A stretch of DNA of 63,695 nt from Pseudomonas sp. GM21 (GCF_000282215.1 NZ_AKJS01000192.1:1-63695), one strand, 5' to 3'; shown: positions 26,029 to 34,776, counted from the first letter of the stretch. Notes: generated by a model from the sequence alone, not told the origin. Numbers and translations: made by a program.

Positions 26029-26134
26029 GATCGTTCCCACGCTCTGCGTGGGAATGCTATCCGGGACGCTCTGCGTCCCAAAGCGGACGCGGAGCGTCCA
26101 TTGAGGCATTCCCACGCTGAGCGTGGGAATGATC
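26029..26134. repeat. GATCGTTCCCACGCTC palindrome (copy 2 of 6)
   Basis: Outer inverted arms (GATCGTTCCCACGCTCTGCG and its near complement) flank an inner GACGCTC/GGACGCGGAGCGTCC palindrome. It starts nine bases past the fdhF stop. Confidence 0.85.
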
Positions 26135-26162
26135 ATATTCCGGACACTTTCCAATCGCCCAC

Positions 26163-26195
26163 AAAAAAGGCCGTTCCTGTATAGAAACGGCCTTT
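26163..26195. terminator. terminator hairpin after the fdh operon
   Basis: AAAGGCCGTT and AACGGCCTTT form a ten-base perfect stem around CCTGTATAGA. The T run is stronger on the minus strand, yet the hairpin follows the plus-strand fdh genes. It may work both ways. Confidence 0.65.
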
Positions 26196-26350
26196 GCGAA
26201 GTAACTAAAGACCGGCGAAAAACAGTTAAGTTCCGTCTAAAAAACAGTAACTTATAGAATTGTGCACAAGTCGTGTTACTCGTCGGATTTCGATTGTCAC
26301 GCCTCTGACACGGCCTCAGGATCGCGTCGTCATCCCCTTGAGGTTCCTAC

Positions 26351-26845
26351 ATGAAGTTCTCCTCGATTCTCTTGTTGTCCCTTGGCTTGTTCAGTGGCAT
26401 TGCTTCTGCTGGCGGCAACACCGAAGCCGGTGTGGGCGGCGCATTGGGCGGGGTTCTTGGCTCGGTCGTCGGTCAGTCGTTAGGCGGCAGTACAGGTTCC
26501 ACAATCGGCGCGGCCCTGGGCGGCGCGGGTGGTAGCGCAGTCGGCGCAGACAAACACAGCCGTGGCGAAGCCGCCATCGGTGGTGCGCTGGGCGCGGCAG
26601 GCGGTAACGTGGTCGGTCGCAACATGGGCGGCACCACAGGCAGCCTGATCGGCGCGGCAGCAGGCGGTGGCGCCGGTGGCGCGCTGGGTAACTACATGGG
26701 CAATAAATACGATGATGATGACGGTGACAATGATCGTCGCTCCTATCGTGGCCATGGTGATCGTCGTTACTACCGTGACGGCCATCCAGGTCGTGGCCAT
26801 GCCTATGGCCATCGCAAGCACAAACACAAATACTATCGCCACTGA
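26351..26845 (+). CDS. secreted glycine-zipper protein with a His/Arg/Tyr-rich tail
   Basis: The 164-residue protein has a signal peptide (1-20, cleaved after GIASA). Residues ~27-116 hold two similar glycine-zipper blocks: GGALGGVLGSVVGQSLGGST and GGALGAAGGNVVGRNMGGTT, each followed by G-S-x-IGAA. A short acidic run DDDDGDND leads to a tail rich in His, Arg, Tyr and Lys (about 120-164). Glycine zippers suggest helix packing in or against a membrane. No enzymatic motif is visible. It is a single-gene unit with about 150 bp of leader and a strong terminator. Confidence 0.8.
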   Translation: MKFSSILLLSLGLFSGIASAGGNTEAGVGGALGGVLGSVVGQSLGGSTGSTIGAALGGAGGSAVGADKHSRGEAAIGGALGAAGGNVVGRNMGGTTGSLIGAAAGGGAGGALGNYMGNKYDDDDGDNDRRSYRGHGDRRYYRDGHPGRGHAYGHRKHKHKYYRH

Positions 26846-26874
26846 GGCTTCCATCGCCTCGTTAATCGGTAGTT

Positions 26875-26909
26875 AAAAAAATCGCAGCCCTGGGGCTGCG
26901 ATTTTTTTT
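26875..26909. terminator. bidirectional terminator between convergent genes
   Basis: ATCGCAGCC pairs with GGCTGCGAT around a four-base loop, with A and T runs of seven or more on either side. It serves both the glycine-zipper gene and the thioesterase gene. Confidence 0.88.
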
Positions 26910-26916
26910 GCCCCGT

Positions 26917-27336
26917 CTAAACCACCAGGCGTTCCAGCGCTCCACGTAATCCGGCCGGAATCGATACCGGCTGATTTGAAGCACGATCTACAAAGACATG
27001 CACGAAGCGCCCGGCCGCACAAGCTTCGTTTTCCCCTTGCTTGAACACAGCCAATTCGTATTGCACCGAGCTGTTGCCCAGCTTGCCAACCCGCAAGCCG
27101 ATCTCGATCCGGTCCGGAAAGGCGATGGAGGCAAAGTAATCGCACGCCGAACTCACGACAAAACCCACGACCTCGCCGTCATGGATATCCAGGCCACCGA
27201 CTTCGATCAGGTAAGTGTTCACCGCCGTGTCGAAGAAGCTGTAGTAGGTGACATTGTTGACGTGACCGTAGGCGTCGTTGTCGTGCCAGCGGGTGGTGAT
27301 GGGCTGGAAGTGTGGGTAGTCGGTGCGTTGATTCAT
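26917..27336 (-). CDS. 4-hydroxybenzoyl-CoA-type acyl-CoA thioesterase
   Basis: The 139-residue hotdog protein has the active-site helix region RWHDNDAYGHVNNVTYYSFF with the Asp expected in 4HBT thioesterases. It should hydrolyse acyl-CoA thioesters in the cytoplasm. It follows a 3-hydroxyacyl-CoA dehydrogenase gene by about 30 bp on the same strand, so both act on CoA esters and are probably co-transcribed. Confidence 0.87.
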   Translation of the reverse strand: MNQRTDYPHFQPITTRWHDNDAYGHVNNVTYYSFFDTAVNTYLIEVGGLDIHDGEVVGFVVSSACDYFASIAFPDRIEIGLRVGKLGNSSVQYELAVFKQGENEACAAGRFVHVFVDRASNQPVSIPAGLRGALERLVV

Positions 27337-27366
27337 GCGCAGCTCTCGTCTTGAAGTGGCTGAAGT

Positions 27367-28593
27367 TTATCGATCCGCAAACCCTTTACTCACCTCTGCC
27401 AATTCCCCGATCAAGCGTGCCGGACGCCAGTGATCACCCTGTCGGGTTTCCAGTGCCATCAAGCGCTGATGAATGTCCGCCAAGCCTTGTTGATCCGCCC
27501 ACGCCATAGGCCCACCCTTCGCCGCCGGGAACCCATAACCATTGAGGTACACCAGATCGATGTCGTGCGCAGACGCCGCAATGCCTTCCTGAAGGATCTT
27601 CGCGCCTTCGTTGACCAGTGCCAGCAGGCAACGCTCAAGAATCTCCTCAGCGCTTATCTCGCGACGCTGGAAGCCCAGCCCTTCGCTGACCTGCAACACC
27701 AGCGCATCCACTTCCACATCGTGCTCGGCCTGACGACTGCCCGGCTCGTAGTGGTAATAACCGTTGCCACACTTCTGACCGAAGCGCCCGAGTTCACACA
27801 ACCGGTTGTCCACCTGGACTTCCGGCGCATCCTGCCCCGTGCCCGCCAGTTCCCGAGCCCGCCAGCCCAGGTCGACGCCCACCACGTCGTACATGCGGAA
27901 CGGCCCCATGGCGAAACCGAAACCTTGCAGCGCCGCATCCACTTGATAAGGATAAGCACCCTCAAGCAGCATTTTGCGCGCTTCGAGCACGTAGGTATTG
28001 AGCATGCGGTTGCCGATGAAACCGTCGCAATTGCCCGCCACCACACTGACCTTGCCCATGCGCTTGCCCAGAGCCAGCGCTGCGTCCAGGACTGCCGGTG
28101 CAGTCTGGGCGCCACGGACAATTTCCAGCAGTTTCATGATGTGTGCGGGGCTGAAAAAATGCAGGCCCAGCACCTGCTGCGGACGGCGAGTGGCGGCGGC
28201 GATGGCGTCGATGTCCAGCGCCGAGGTGTTGCTGGCCAGTATTGCTTCGGGTTTCAGCAGGCCGTCCAGCTCGCGAAATATTTTCTGTTTCAGTTCGAGG
28301 TTTTCGTACACAGCCTCGATGACCAGATCGACGTCGCGGATCGATACGTAGTCCGCCGCTGCGGTCACTCGCGCAATGCGCGCGTCAGCTTCGGCCTGAT
28401 CAATGCGCCCTTGGCGCACATTGTGAGCGTTGGTTTCGGCTACCGTGGCCAACGCCTGTTCAAGCATCTGCGGATTGTTATCCACCCACTGCACCGGCAC
28501 CCCGGCGTTCGCCAGACACATGACAATGCCACGGCCCATGGTGCCTGCACCGATGACGGCGGCGCGCTGAATGTTGAATGGCGTCTGGCTCAT
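27367..28593 (-). CDS. 3-hydroxyacyl-CoA dehydrogenase
   Basis: The 408-residue enzyme has the NAD-binding AAVIGAGTMGRGIVMCLANA, then SNTSALDIDAIA and LGLHFFSPAHIMKLLEIV, with Asn-Cys-Asp-Gly-Phe-Ile-Gly-Asn before the first C-terminal domain. Two C-terminal dehydrogenase domains are present, as in the FadB dehydrogenase half but without a hydratase. It oxidises a 3-hydroxyacyl-CoA to 3-ketoacyl-CoA. The start at 28593 (MSQTPFNIQ) follows GAGAG; the longer upstream frame lacks a site. Confidence 0.92.
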   Translation of the reverse strand: MSQTPFNIQRAAVIGAGTMGRGIVMCLANAGVPVQWVDNNPQMLEQALATVAETNAHNVRQGRIDQAEADARIARVTAAADYVSIRDVDLVIEAVYENLELKQKIFRELDGLLKPEAILASNTSALDIDAIAAATRRPQQVLGLHFFSPAHIMKLLEIVRGAQTAPAVLDAALALGKRMGKVSVVAGNCDGFIGNRMLNTYVLEARKMLLEGAYPYQVDAALQGFGFAMGPFRMYDVVGVDLGWRARELAGTGQDAPEVQVDNRLCELGRFGQKCGNGYYHYEPGSRQAEHDVEVDALVLQVSEGLGFQRREISAEEILERCLLALVNEGAKILQEGIAASAHDIDLVYLNGYGFPAAKGGPMAWADQQGLADIHQRLMALETRQGDHWRPARLIGELAEVSKGFADR

Positions 28594-28810
28594 GATTTGC
28601 TCTCTTGTTGGCGATCCAAAGACAGCCACCACCATAGTCAGGCGTCGTGCGTTTTTGAAATTTATTCCTGTGATGAGCGACATTCAGCGGATGGATGAGA
28701 TACCCATTGCAGCCCCATTCTCACAGCAGAAGTCCGAGTCCTTTGGGATACAGAACTCTGGAAGTACTCAATAGGAGTGAAATGAGCGCTAGCCAACAGC
28801 TTGAATCAGG

Positions 28811-28876
28811 TTAAAATTTTCTTGCCAGCTTCGCCGATTTTAAAAAAAAACTTGGCGTGGTAAAAAAAATCTATCC
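28811..28876 (+). promoter_or_regulatory. A-rich repeated blocks ahead of the second Fic gene
   Basis: Three similar blocks begin at 28811 (TTAAAATTTTCTTGCC), 28840 (TTAAAAAAAAACTTGGC) and 28860 (GTAAAAAAAATCTATCC). They lie within 85 bp of the Fic start, spaced 29 and 20 bp. They are not the GCATAAAAACG motif found before the first Fic gene. They could be regulator sites or simply an AT-rich promoter. Confidence 0.3.
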
Positions 28877-28893
28877 GGACGGGGGAACTGCCG

Positions 28894-30396
28894 ATGGGAA
28901 ACCGAGTGGGCTACGCCCATTTGATTGATGCGCTGGATCTGAAAGCTATCGAGGTGAAGCGGCCAGCGATCATCCAGCCGGTTACCCGCCTGGAGAAAAT
29001 CGGCGGTGCATTGTCAGTACCGCAGAGCGTTGCGCCAGCGGAAGATGACTATCTGGCTCACATCATATTTGCCCTAAAACATGAGGGCGTCAATCTCGCC
29101 ATTCTGGCTCAGGCACTCCCTCATATTGATGGCCAAATACTGGTCGAAGCCATTACCAAGGCTCCCAGTAGCGCTTACCTACGTAAAATCTGTTTCCTCT
29201 GGGAGTTTTTCACCGGTCAGCACCTGGACTATCCCGATAATCCTCGCGGTACCGCTACTTTTCTATTTGCCCCGGACAACTACGTCACCGGGCCATCAGT
29301 ACGAAACTCGCGCTGGCGAGTCGACTTCAATGGCCTTGGCACACTTCGATATTGCGCGACAGTCGAGCGCACAACAGAGATTCAGTCCTTGCTCGACTAT
29401 GACATTCTGGGTAGATCAAGAGCCTTTATTGGCGCCCTTCCAAAAGAGATGATGGATCGGGCGATCAGTTGGGCGTATCTCAGCGAAACCGAAAACTCGT
29501 TTGCCATAGAGAAGGAAGCTCCCAGCGAGCAGAAAGCACAACGATTTGTACAACTGCTCCGCCAGGCACATGAGCGTCAGCCACTTACCGAAGATTATCT
29601 TGTTGCGTTACAAAACAGCACGATCTCTAACCCCTTCGATCGTGCAGCCGCATTCCGTCACGAACAGAATCACCTGAGCAATTCGTTTCGCGGCGCAGCT
29701 GGCGTGACCTACGTGCCGCCGGCCCCAGGGCTCTGTCGTGAATTGATGGAAGAGTTGATGACGTTCGCCAACAGAGCGCCAGAGCAACTCGATCCTCTTG
29801 TGGCCGCAGGCATCGCCTCTTTTGGCTTCGTCTTTCTGCACCCGTTCATGGACGGCAATGGCCGTCTTTCACGCTTCCTCATCCACTTGGCTCTGTGCCG
29901 AAGCGGCGCTCTCGAAAACGGTCTCTTGCTACCTGTTTCGGTCGCTATGAAGCGCGAAGAACAACATTATCTGGAAGCGCTGCAATCTTTCTCAAAGCCC
30001 GTTCGTGAATTCTGGGATGTTCGCTGGATTGATGCGGAAACAATGAGCTTCAACTTCATTGGTGACGCCAGCATCTATCGCTACTGGGATGCCACCGATT
30101 GCGTAGCCTTCACAATGGAAATGGCTAAACGGGCCCTCGAGGTAGAGCTGAGAGAGGAAACCGACTTTCTTCAGCGGTTCGATACACTCGTGAAGGTTGT
30201 GAACGAAAACTACGACGTTCGAGGCAATCTTTTGTCCAGGTTAGTCATGCAGTGCCTGGATCAAAACGGCATTGTTTCCAAAGGCCGCCGCAAGCAATAC
30301 CAAGGATCGATTCAGGAGGAGGTCTTCGACTTTCTCGAGCAACAAGCTCAGTCGCTATTGGCCGATGTCTACGGCGAACTTAATAACGATGCTTGA
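28894..30396 (+). CDS. Fic-domain protein (paralogue 2)
   Basis: The 500-residue protein has the Fic motif HPFMDGNGRLSR (316-327). An inhibitory-helix-like S-FAI-E-K (202-207) has Lys where the classic motif has Gly or Asn. The N-terminal domain shares with the first Fic protein YLRKICFLWEFFTG and RWRVDFNGLGT, and the C-terminus has a winged-helix-like stretch LLSRLVMQCLDQNGIVSKGR. It probably AMPylates a protein; target unknown. GGGGGAA precedes the ATG. No antitoxin gene lies beside it. The next gene, recQ-like, is convergent. Confidence 0.88.
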   Translation: MGNRVGYAHLIDALDLKAIEVKRPAIIQPVTRLEKIGGALSVPQSVAPAEDDYLAHIIFALKHEGVNLAILAQALPHIDGQILVEAITKAPSSAYLRKICFLWEFFTGQHLDYPDNPRGTATFLFAPDNYVTGPSVRNSRWRVDFNGLGTLRYCATVERTTEIQSLLDYDILGRSRAFIGALPKEMMDRAISWAYLSETENSFAIEKEAPSEQKAQRFVQLLRQAHERQPLTEDYLVALQNSTISNPFDRAAAFRHEQNHLSNSFRGAAGVTYVPPAPGLCRELMEELMTFANRAPEQLDPLVAAGIASFGFVFLHPFMDGNGRLSRFLIHLALCRSGALENGLLLPVSVAMKREEQHYLEALQSFSKPVREFWDVRWIDAETMSFNFIGDASIYRYWDATDCVAFTMEMAKRALEVELREETDFLQRFDTLVKVVNENYDVRGNLLSRLVMQCLDQNGIVSKGRRKQYQGSIQEEVFDFLEQQAQSLLADVYGELNNDA

Positions 30397-30428
30397 ACGA
30401 CCGCTGAGGAAGCGGTCGTACATCAACT

Positions 30429-32357
30429 TCACAGATGTGCCTCGGCCCAACCGCGTACCTCGCCGTACGGATAATCCTCCATCGCCGCAAACCCGGAAAT
30501 AGTCCGCGCCTTCATCTTGGTAAACAACGGCACACTAATCCCGCACAGGAAACGCGTCACACGCTCAGCCGAAGGAACGCTGCCGGTGTGCTGTTCATGC
30601 CTGTGGATAAAGTCGCCGCACAGCGCTTCAAAGTTTTTATCCACAAGCGCTGGCAAATCCGGTGGTGCCGGCAGTCGCGCAACCTGCCCGTGGCATACCG
30701 AACAATGCCCGCATTGCCGAGGTGCGTTTTCGTCACCGAAGTATTCGGCCAGGCGAAAGCCCAGGCAGTGGTCGGTGGCGAACAAATCCAGCATCGCGTG
30801 AATCCGCGCAATTTCCGTACGTTCGTGTTGGGTGAAATAAGCGTGCAGCTCGGCACTCAACGCCTGACTGTCAAAGCCCGTTTGCAGCAGGCTGTAGACC
30901 TCGGTCATCTGCTTGCTTTCAAGCTCGACCCAACCCTTTTCCTGGAAATAATCCAGCGCCTTGACCACCCGATTTCGCTCCGCCTGATGCTGCTCATACA
31001 GTGCATCGAAATTCACCGTGGCCCAGGTTCGCGCACGACTGGAGGTCTGGATGATCGCGGCCACGAAGTCCTTGCGCTCACCCTCGAAGCGCGCGAGCAA
31101 GGCGTCCGGCTCCTGCAAATACTTGAACCGGTATTCGGCGTAGTAGGCGTAACGCGGGGCGATTAAACCGCGCAGCTCCAGCTGCACCAGCAAGGTCTTG
31201 AGCGGCAATTGGCGAATGTTGCTTTGATCGGCCAACGGCCCCAATAGAAACTCCCATTGCCCCTCAGGCGCGGCGGCGAGCATTTCATCAAGCACGCAGC
31301 GGATACCGTCCAGTTCAGGAGTGTCGCCGTAAACGAAATTTTCCAGCACGTTGAGGCTGTCGCGGTTAGCCAATACCAGGCAGTCGGATGGCTTCCCGTC
31401 ACGTCCGGCACGGCCGATTTCCTGGCTGTAGTTTTCGATGGATTTGGGCAGGTCGAAATGCACCACATTGCGGATGTCGCTCTTGTCGATACCCATGCCA
31501 AACGCGATGGTGGCGACGATGCAATTGGACTGTCCGCCCATGAATCGTTTCTGGATGGCTTCGCGTTGATCGTGGGGCAAACCGGCGTGATACGCCTCGG
31601 CTTGAATGCCGTTGTGCCCCAGGTGTTCAGCGATGTGCTCAGCGGTTTTTTGCAGGGTAACGTAGACGATGCTCGGCTGACCGGAGCGTTCGCTCATCCA
31701 CTCGACCAGACGTCGGCGTTTGTCCTGACCGCGTACCGGCTCGACCAACAGGTTGAGATTTGGCCGGTAGAAACCGGTGGTCACTACATCTTCCGAGGCG
31801 ATGGCGAACTTGGCTTCCATGTCCGCGATGACCTTGGGCGTCGCGGTGGCGGTCAGCAGCAGCGCCTGCGGAATATTGAACTGGCGCTGGTAGTCAGGCA
31901 GCTTGAGGTAATCGGGGCGGAAGTTGTGGCCCCACTCCGAGATGCAGTGCGCCTCGTCCACCACCAGTAGCGAGATGGGGACTTGCTGCAGGAAATTACG
32001 GAAACGCTCGTTTTTCAGACGCTCCACCGAGATCATCAAAATCTTCAACTCACCGGACTTGGCCCGAGCCATCACATCACTGGCGTCGTCGCGGCTCTGC
32101 GCCGAATCGATACTGCCCGCCGCGATGCCGTGGCGTTGCAGGAACGCCAGTTGATCCTGCATCAGCGCGAGCAACGGCGAGACCACCAGCGTCAGGTGCG
32201 GCAGCAACAAGGCCGGTAATTGATAGCAAAGGGACTTACCGGAACCGGTGGGGAAAATCGCCGCCGCCGAGCGCCCGGCCAGCACTGCACTGACCGCTGC
32301 CTCCTGACCCGGTCGAAACTGTGGGTAACCGAAAACCTGTTCCAAGGTGTTGTGCAT
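30429..32357 (-). CDS. RecQ-family ATP-dependent DNA helicase
   Basis: The 642-residue helicase has Walker A FPTGSGKSLCYQLP (K41), the DEAH box DEAHCISEWGHNFRPDY (134-150), motif V/VI GMGIDKSDIRNVVHFDLPKS and QEIGRAGRDG, and a zinc-binding CGHCSVCHG. It unwinds DNA 3' to 5' in repair and recombination. The C-terminal 90 residues do not look like the HRDC domain of E. coli RecQ, so this may be a second RecQ paralogue rather than the housekeeping one. The gene ends 32 bp from the Fic gene, convergent with it. Confidence 0.9.
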   Translation of the reverse strand: MHNTLEQVFGYPQFRPGQEAAVSAVLAGRSAAAIFPTGSGKSLCYQLPALLLPHLTLVVSPLLALMQDQLAFLQRHGIAAGSIDSAQSRDDASDVMARAKSGELKILMISVERLKNERFRNFLQQVPISLLVVDEAHCISEWGHNFRPDYLKLPDYQRQFNIPQALLLTATATPKVIADMEAKFAIASEDVVTTGFYRPNLNLLVEPVRGQDKRRRLVEWMSERSGQPSIVYVTLQKTAEHIAEHLGHNGIQAEAYHAGLPHDQREAIQKRFMGGQSNCIVATIAFGMGIDKSDIRNVVHFDLPKSIENYSQEIGRAGRDGKPSDCLVLANRDSLNVLENFVYGDTPELDGIRCVLDEMLAAAPEGQWEFLLGPLADQSNIRQLPLKTLLVQLELRGLIAPRYAYYAEYRFKYLQEPDALLARFEGERKDFVAAIIQTSSRARTWATVNFDALYEQHQAERNRVVKALDYFQEKGWVELESKQMTEVYSLLQTGFDSQALSAELHAYFTQHERTEIARIHAMLDLFATDHCLGFRLAEYFGDENAPRQCGHCSVCHGQVARLPAPPDLPALVDKNFEALCGDFIHRHEQHTGSVPSAERVTRFLCGISVPLFTKMKARTISGFAAMEDYPYGEVRGWAEAHL

Positions 32358-32620
32358 AAGCTGTCACTCCGTTGACCGCTGCGAAGCCCAAAGCCTAGCT
32401 GGCAAACGCCGCGAGTCGAGAAAAGGTCGGGGACCAAAACGATACGGGATGATACCGCGTCGCTCTATGGGGCTTTGCCACAGGATGAAACAAACGAAAC
32501 ACTTTGTTCCTCGCAGGACCGCTCAATCTGACGGTAAGGTCTTTCTCGCAAACAACCGTCTGCGCATTTCACATCACGGCAGGACGCCTGATGGGCGCGG
32601 CATTTGAACAAGGAATGACC

Positions 32621-32767
32621 ATGCTTCAAAAATCAATTTTGGCCGTTGCGCTTATCCTGACTTCCCTGCTGCTGAGTGCCTGCGATGGACCACCCGCGGA
32701 GCCACCGTTGCTCGCGACGTGTGACTCCCTGGAGTGTTCCGCCCAACAGGCCTGGCGAACGTCCTGA
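32621..32767 (+). CDS. very small lipoprotein
   Basis: The 48-residue product has a lipoprotein signal (MLQKSILAVALILTSLLLSA, then the lipidated Cys in LLSAC) and a mature part of about 27 residues with two further Cys. AAGGA lies six bases before ATG 32621, which is better than the ATG at 32615 that touches it. I do not recognise the family. Size and lipobox resemble small envelope lipoproteins. Confidence 0.6.
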   Translation: MLQKSILAVALILTSLLLSACDGPPAEPPLLATCDSLECSAQQAWRTS

Positions 32768-33187
32768 CAACTGCGGGTCAAGTGGCTACGACACCACCCA
32801 CGGACACCCGTAGCTGGCTCGTCCAACCTCTACTCCTGAAACACCCGGCTCTTGCTCTCTCATGCAGCATGGGCCGGTCTGATTTCACCCGTCAAAACCC
32901 TGCACAAACAAGCGTAGTTTCAGACTCGGCTCATCCAGCACTTCGCCTTTTTCGAAACGTCCTACAAATTCTGGCGCGCACGTTACTGAGGTTTGAAGCG
33001 TTGCGCCTGACAAGCTCGTAGGAAATTCGCCCCCTAAGGGTATGGCAGGAAAAAACTCGGGGGACACGTAGGCAAAAGGTGACATCGACGATAAACCCCC
33101 TACAAAACCCGTCCATTTGCGCGGTATTGCGACGCCTGGATGCGCGCCCCTATAGTTTGCCGCGCCGCTGAAAACAGGACGGACCCC
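32768..33187. other. 420-bp gap without a clear gene
   Basis: A minus-strand frame crosses 32885-33292 but overlaps the gene at 33188 and lacks a convincing start. A TATAGT-like element (about 33152) lies about 35 bp before the ATG at 33188 and may be its -10 box. Nothing else is supported. Confidence 0.4.
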
Positions 33188-33463
33188 ATGCAAGACCGCT
33201 ATCGCCCACTCAAAACCAGTTACAGCGAAACACCCGTGTTGGTCATCGACACTGACGCAGACCCTCACGAAATACTCGACGCCGCGCGACAACGCATCCG
33301 CGCCGCCACCGGCCTGCTCGAAACTCTTTATTGCCTGTGCTTTAAACAGGCTGATACAGACGACATCCCAAATATCGTCAACGCGTTATACCTGCTGACC
33401 CAGGACGGCAACGAACTGCTCGAAATAGCCCGGCAACGACTGCCGAAAATTACCGCTGGCTAA
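33188..33463 (+). CDS. small Pseudomonas-type protein, paralogue A
   Basis: The 91-residue protein has the same build as the one at 33746: DRYRPL, a short strand VLVIDTDADP, two amphipathic helices and YLLTQDGNELL. It has no signal peptide or membrane segment. It loosely resembles the short helical proteins (DUF3077-like) that Pseudomonas carries in many copies, but that assignment is tentative. ATG 33188 is chosen; the longer frame upstream is not needed. Confidence 0.6.
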   Translation: MQDRYRPLKTSYSETPVLVIDTDADPHEILDAARQRIRAATGLLETLYCLCFKQADTDDIPNIVNALYLLTQDGNELLEIARQRLPKITAG

Positions 33464-33665
33464 TGCCCGGATGAAAATCCCTGTGGGGATCAGGCTTGCC
33501 CGCGATGAACGATAACGCGGTAGGCCTGAATGCCACCAAACGATAGATATTTCGGCTGGGAATAAGTCTGTAGGCAACGCCCTATCAAAGCTTCATCCCG
33601 GTCCTACAGCTTCAGATCCCTTGTCGTCTATCGCTGCTCGGCGGCTCACACCTATAGTCGTGATC

Positions 33666-33704
33666 GTCGCTGACACATTCAGCGACTCGGGCTTGGTCAC
33701 CCGA
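33666..33704 (+). promoter_or_regulatory. two adjacent hairpins in the leader of paralogue B
   Basis: GTCGCTGA/TCAGCGAC (33666-33686, five-base loop) is followed at once by TCGGG/CCCGA (33687-33704, eight-base loop). They end 41 bp before the GTG start of the next gene, and no T run follows. This looks like a structured 5' leader rather than a terminator. Confidence 0.45.
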
Positions 33705-33745
33705 CAAAGAGAGCTCACATTTCCAACTAATACAGGTGTTCCTCA

Positions 33746-34042
33746 GTGACAACGTTAAATCCTCTTTTTGATCGCTACCGCCCACTGCAAACCAACCTCA
33801 CCGATTCCCCGCCCCTGATCATCGACACAGAGGCCAACCCCCAGGCCATCCTCGAAGCTGCCATGCAGCGCATCCGAGCCTCCAGCGATCTCCTTAAAAC
33901 CCTGCACTGCATCTGCTTCAAACACGGCGATGTCGAAGACATCCCCCACATCACCCACGCACTTTACCTGCTGACTCAGGACGGCTTCGACCTGATGCAA
34001 GTCGCCCAACAACGCATGATGGGCTGGAAAGCGCCTGCCTGA
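33746..34042 (+). CDS. small Pseudomonas-type protein, paralogue B
   Basis: The 98-residue protein aligns with the one at 33188 over nearly its whole length: DRYRPLQT, IIDTEANPQAILEAA, QRIRASSDLLKTLHCICFK and YLLTQDGFDLMQVAQQRM. Charged and Cys positions are kept, so this is a recent-to-intermediate tandem duplication with 282 bp between copies. The start is GTG. Its function is unknown. Confidence 0.65.
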   Translation: MTTLNPLFDRYRPLQTNLTDSPPLIIDTEANPQAILEAAMQRIRASSDLLKTLHCICFKHGDVEDIPHITHALYLLTQDGFDLMQVAQQRMMGWKAPA

Positions 34043-34055
34043 CGCTGCGTGAACA

Positions 34056-34085
34056 GATCGTTCTCCCGCTCAACGTGAGAACGAT
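34056..34085. repeat. short degenerate copy of the GATCGTTCCC palindrome
   Basis: GATCGTTCTCCCGCTCAACG followed by TGAGAACGATC gives a single hairpin matching only the outer arms of the composite element seen at 18829. The inner part is missing. Confidence 0.55.
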
Positions 34086-34171
34086 CAACCACTAGTCGTG
34101 GCTGATCACATGAAAGGCATTTCAAGTCAGATCAGCGTTGCCCTAAAGTAAGCCAGTGGCGTACATTACCG

Positions 34172-34486
34172 ATGATTTTCGTTGAAACCCCGATCTTCAC
34201 CCGTCGAGCCAAAGAGCTGATGGATGACGATGCCTATAGCGCCTTACAGAAGGTATTAGTGGTGAACCCTTCGGTTGGCGACATCATCGAAGGAACAGGC
34301 GGAATTCGCAAAATGCGGGTCGCGGCCAAGGGCCATGGCAAACGAGGCGGAGCCCGAGTGATTTACTACCATTTCGTCTCAGCGTCGCAGATCGCGCTGT
34401 TGATGATCTACCCTAAAAATGAACAACACGACCTGACCGCCGATGAACGCAAAGCATTGAAAGCAGTAATCGAACACTGGAGATAA
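34172..34486 (+). CDS. higB2: HigB2-like RelE-superfamily toxin
   Basis: The 104-residue protein follows HigB2 of Vibrio closely in layout: MIFVETPIFTRRAKELMDDD, GTGGIRKMRVAAKGHGKRGG, ARVIYYHFV and LLMIYPKNEQHDL. These are the RelE-fold strands with the basic residues used for ribosome-dependent mRNA cleavage. It precedes its antitoxin by two bases, the toxin-first order normal for higBA. Confidence 0.88.
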   Translation: MIFVETPIFTRRAKELMDDDAYSALQKVLVVNPSVGDIIEGTGGIRKMRVAAKGHGKRGGARVIYYHFVSASQIALLMIYPKNEQHDLTADERKALKAVIEHWR

Positions 34487-34488
34487 CC

Positions 34489-34776
34489 GTGAGCAAGTTT
34501 TTTGATGAGCTAATGGAAAGCGTGCAACAGATGGACGAGATCGTACGGGGTGAGCGTCTGCCTTCCCGCGAATTCCATGTGGATGCGTTGCAAGTCAAAG
34601 AGATTCGCAAGGCTACTGGACTGACTCAGGCAAAATTCGCAGCGTTGATCGACGTCCAACTCGGCACTCTGCGCAACTGGGAACAGGGCCGCCGCGAACC
34701 GACAGGGCCAGCCAAAGCCCTGCTGAAAGCCATACATAATGACCCGGTCCATGTGTTGAATGCGTTAGCCGGCTGA
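34489..34776 (+). CDS. higA2: HigA2/NadS-like helix-turn-helix antitoxin
   Basis: The 95-residue protein has an N-terminal toxin-binding arm (FFDELMESVQQMDEIVRGE) and a C-terminal XRE helix-turn-helix (VKEIRKATGLTQAKFAALID, then LRNWEQGRREP). It neutralises the toxin encoded just upstream and should repress the shared promoter. The GTG start is preceded by GGAG. Confidence 0.88.
   Translation: MSKFFDELMESVQQMDEIVRGERLPSREFHVDALQVKEIRKATGLTQAKFAALIDVQLGTLRNWEQGRREPTGPAKALLKAIHNDPVHVLNALAG

Noticed and set aside
28594..28893. Small plus-strand frame (28571-28774) between the dehydrogenase and the second Fic gene
   Set aside because: It overlaps the dehydrogenase start region, has no ribosome site and no family resemblance.
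32885..33292. Minus-strand frame of 135 codons in the gap before the first small paralogue
   Set aside because: It overlaps the 5' part of the gene at 33188, lacks a ribosome site and shows no family resemblance that I could support. Conservation data could change this.
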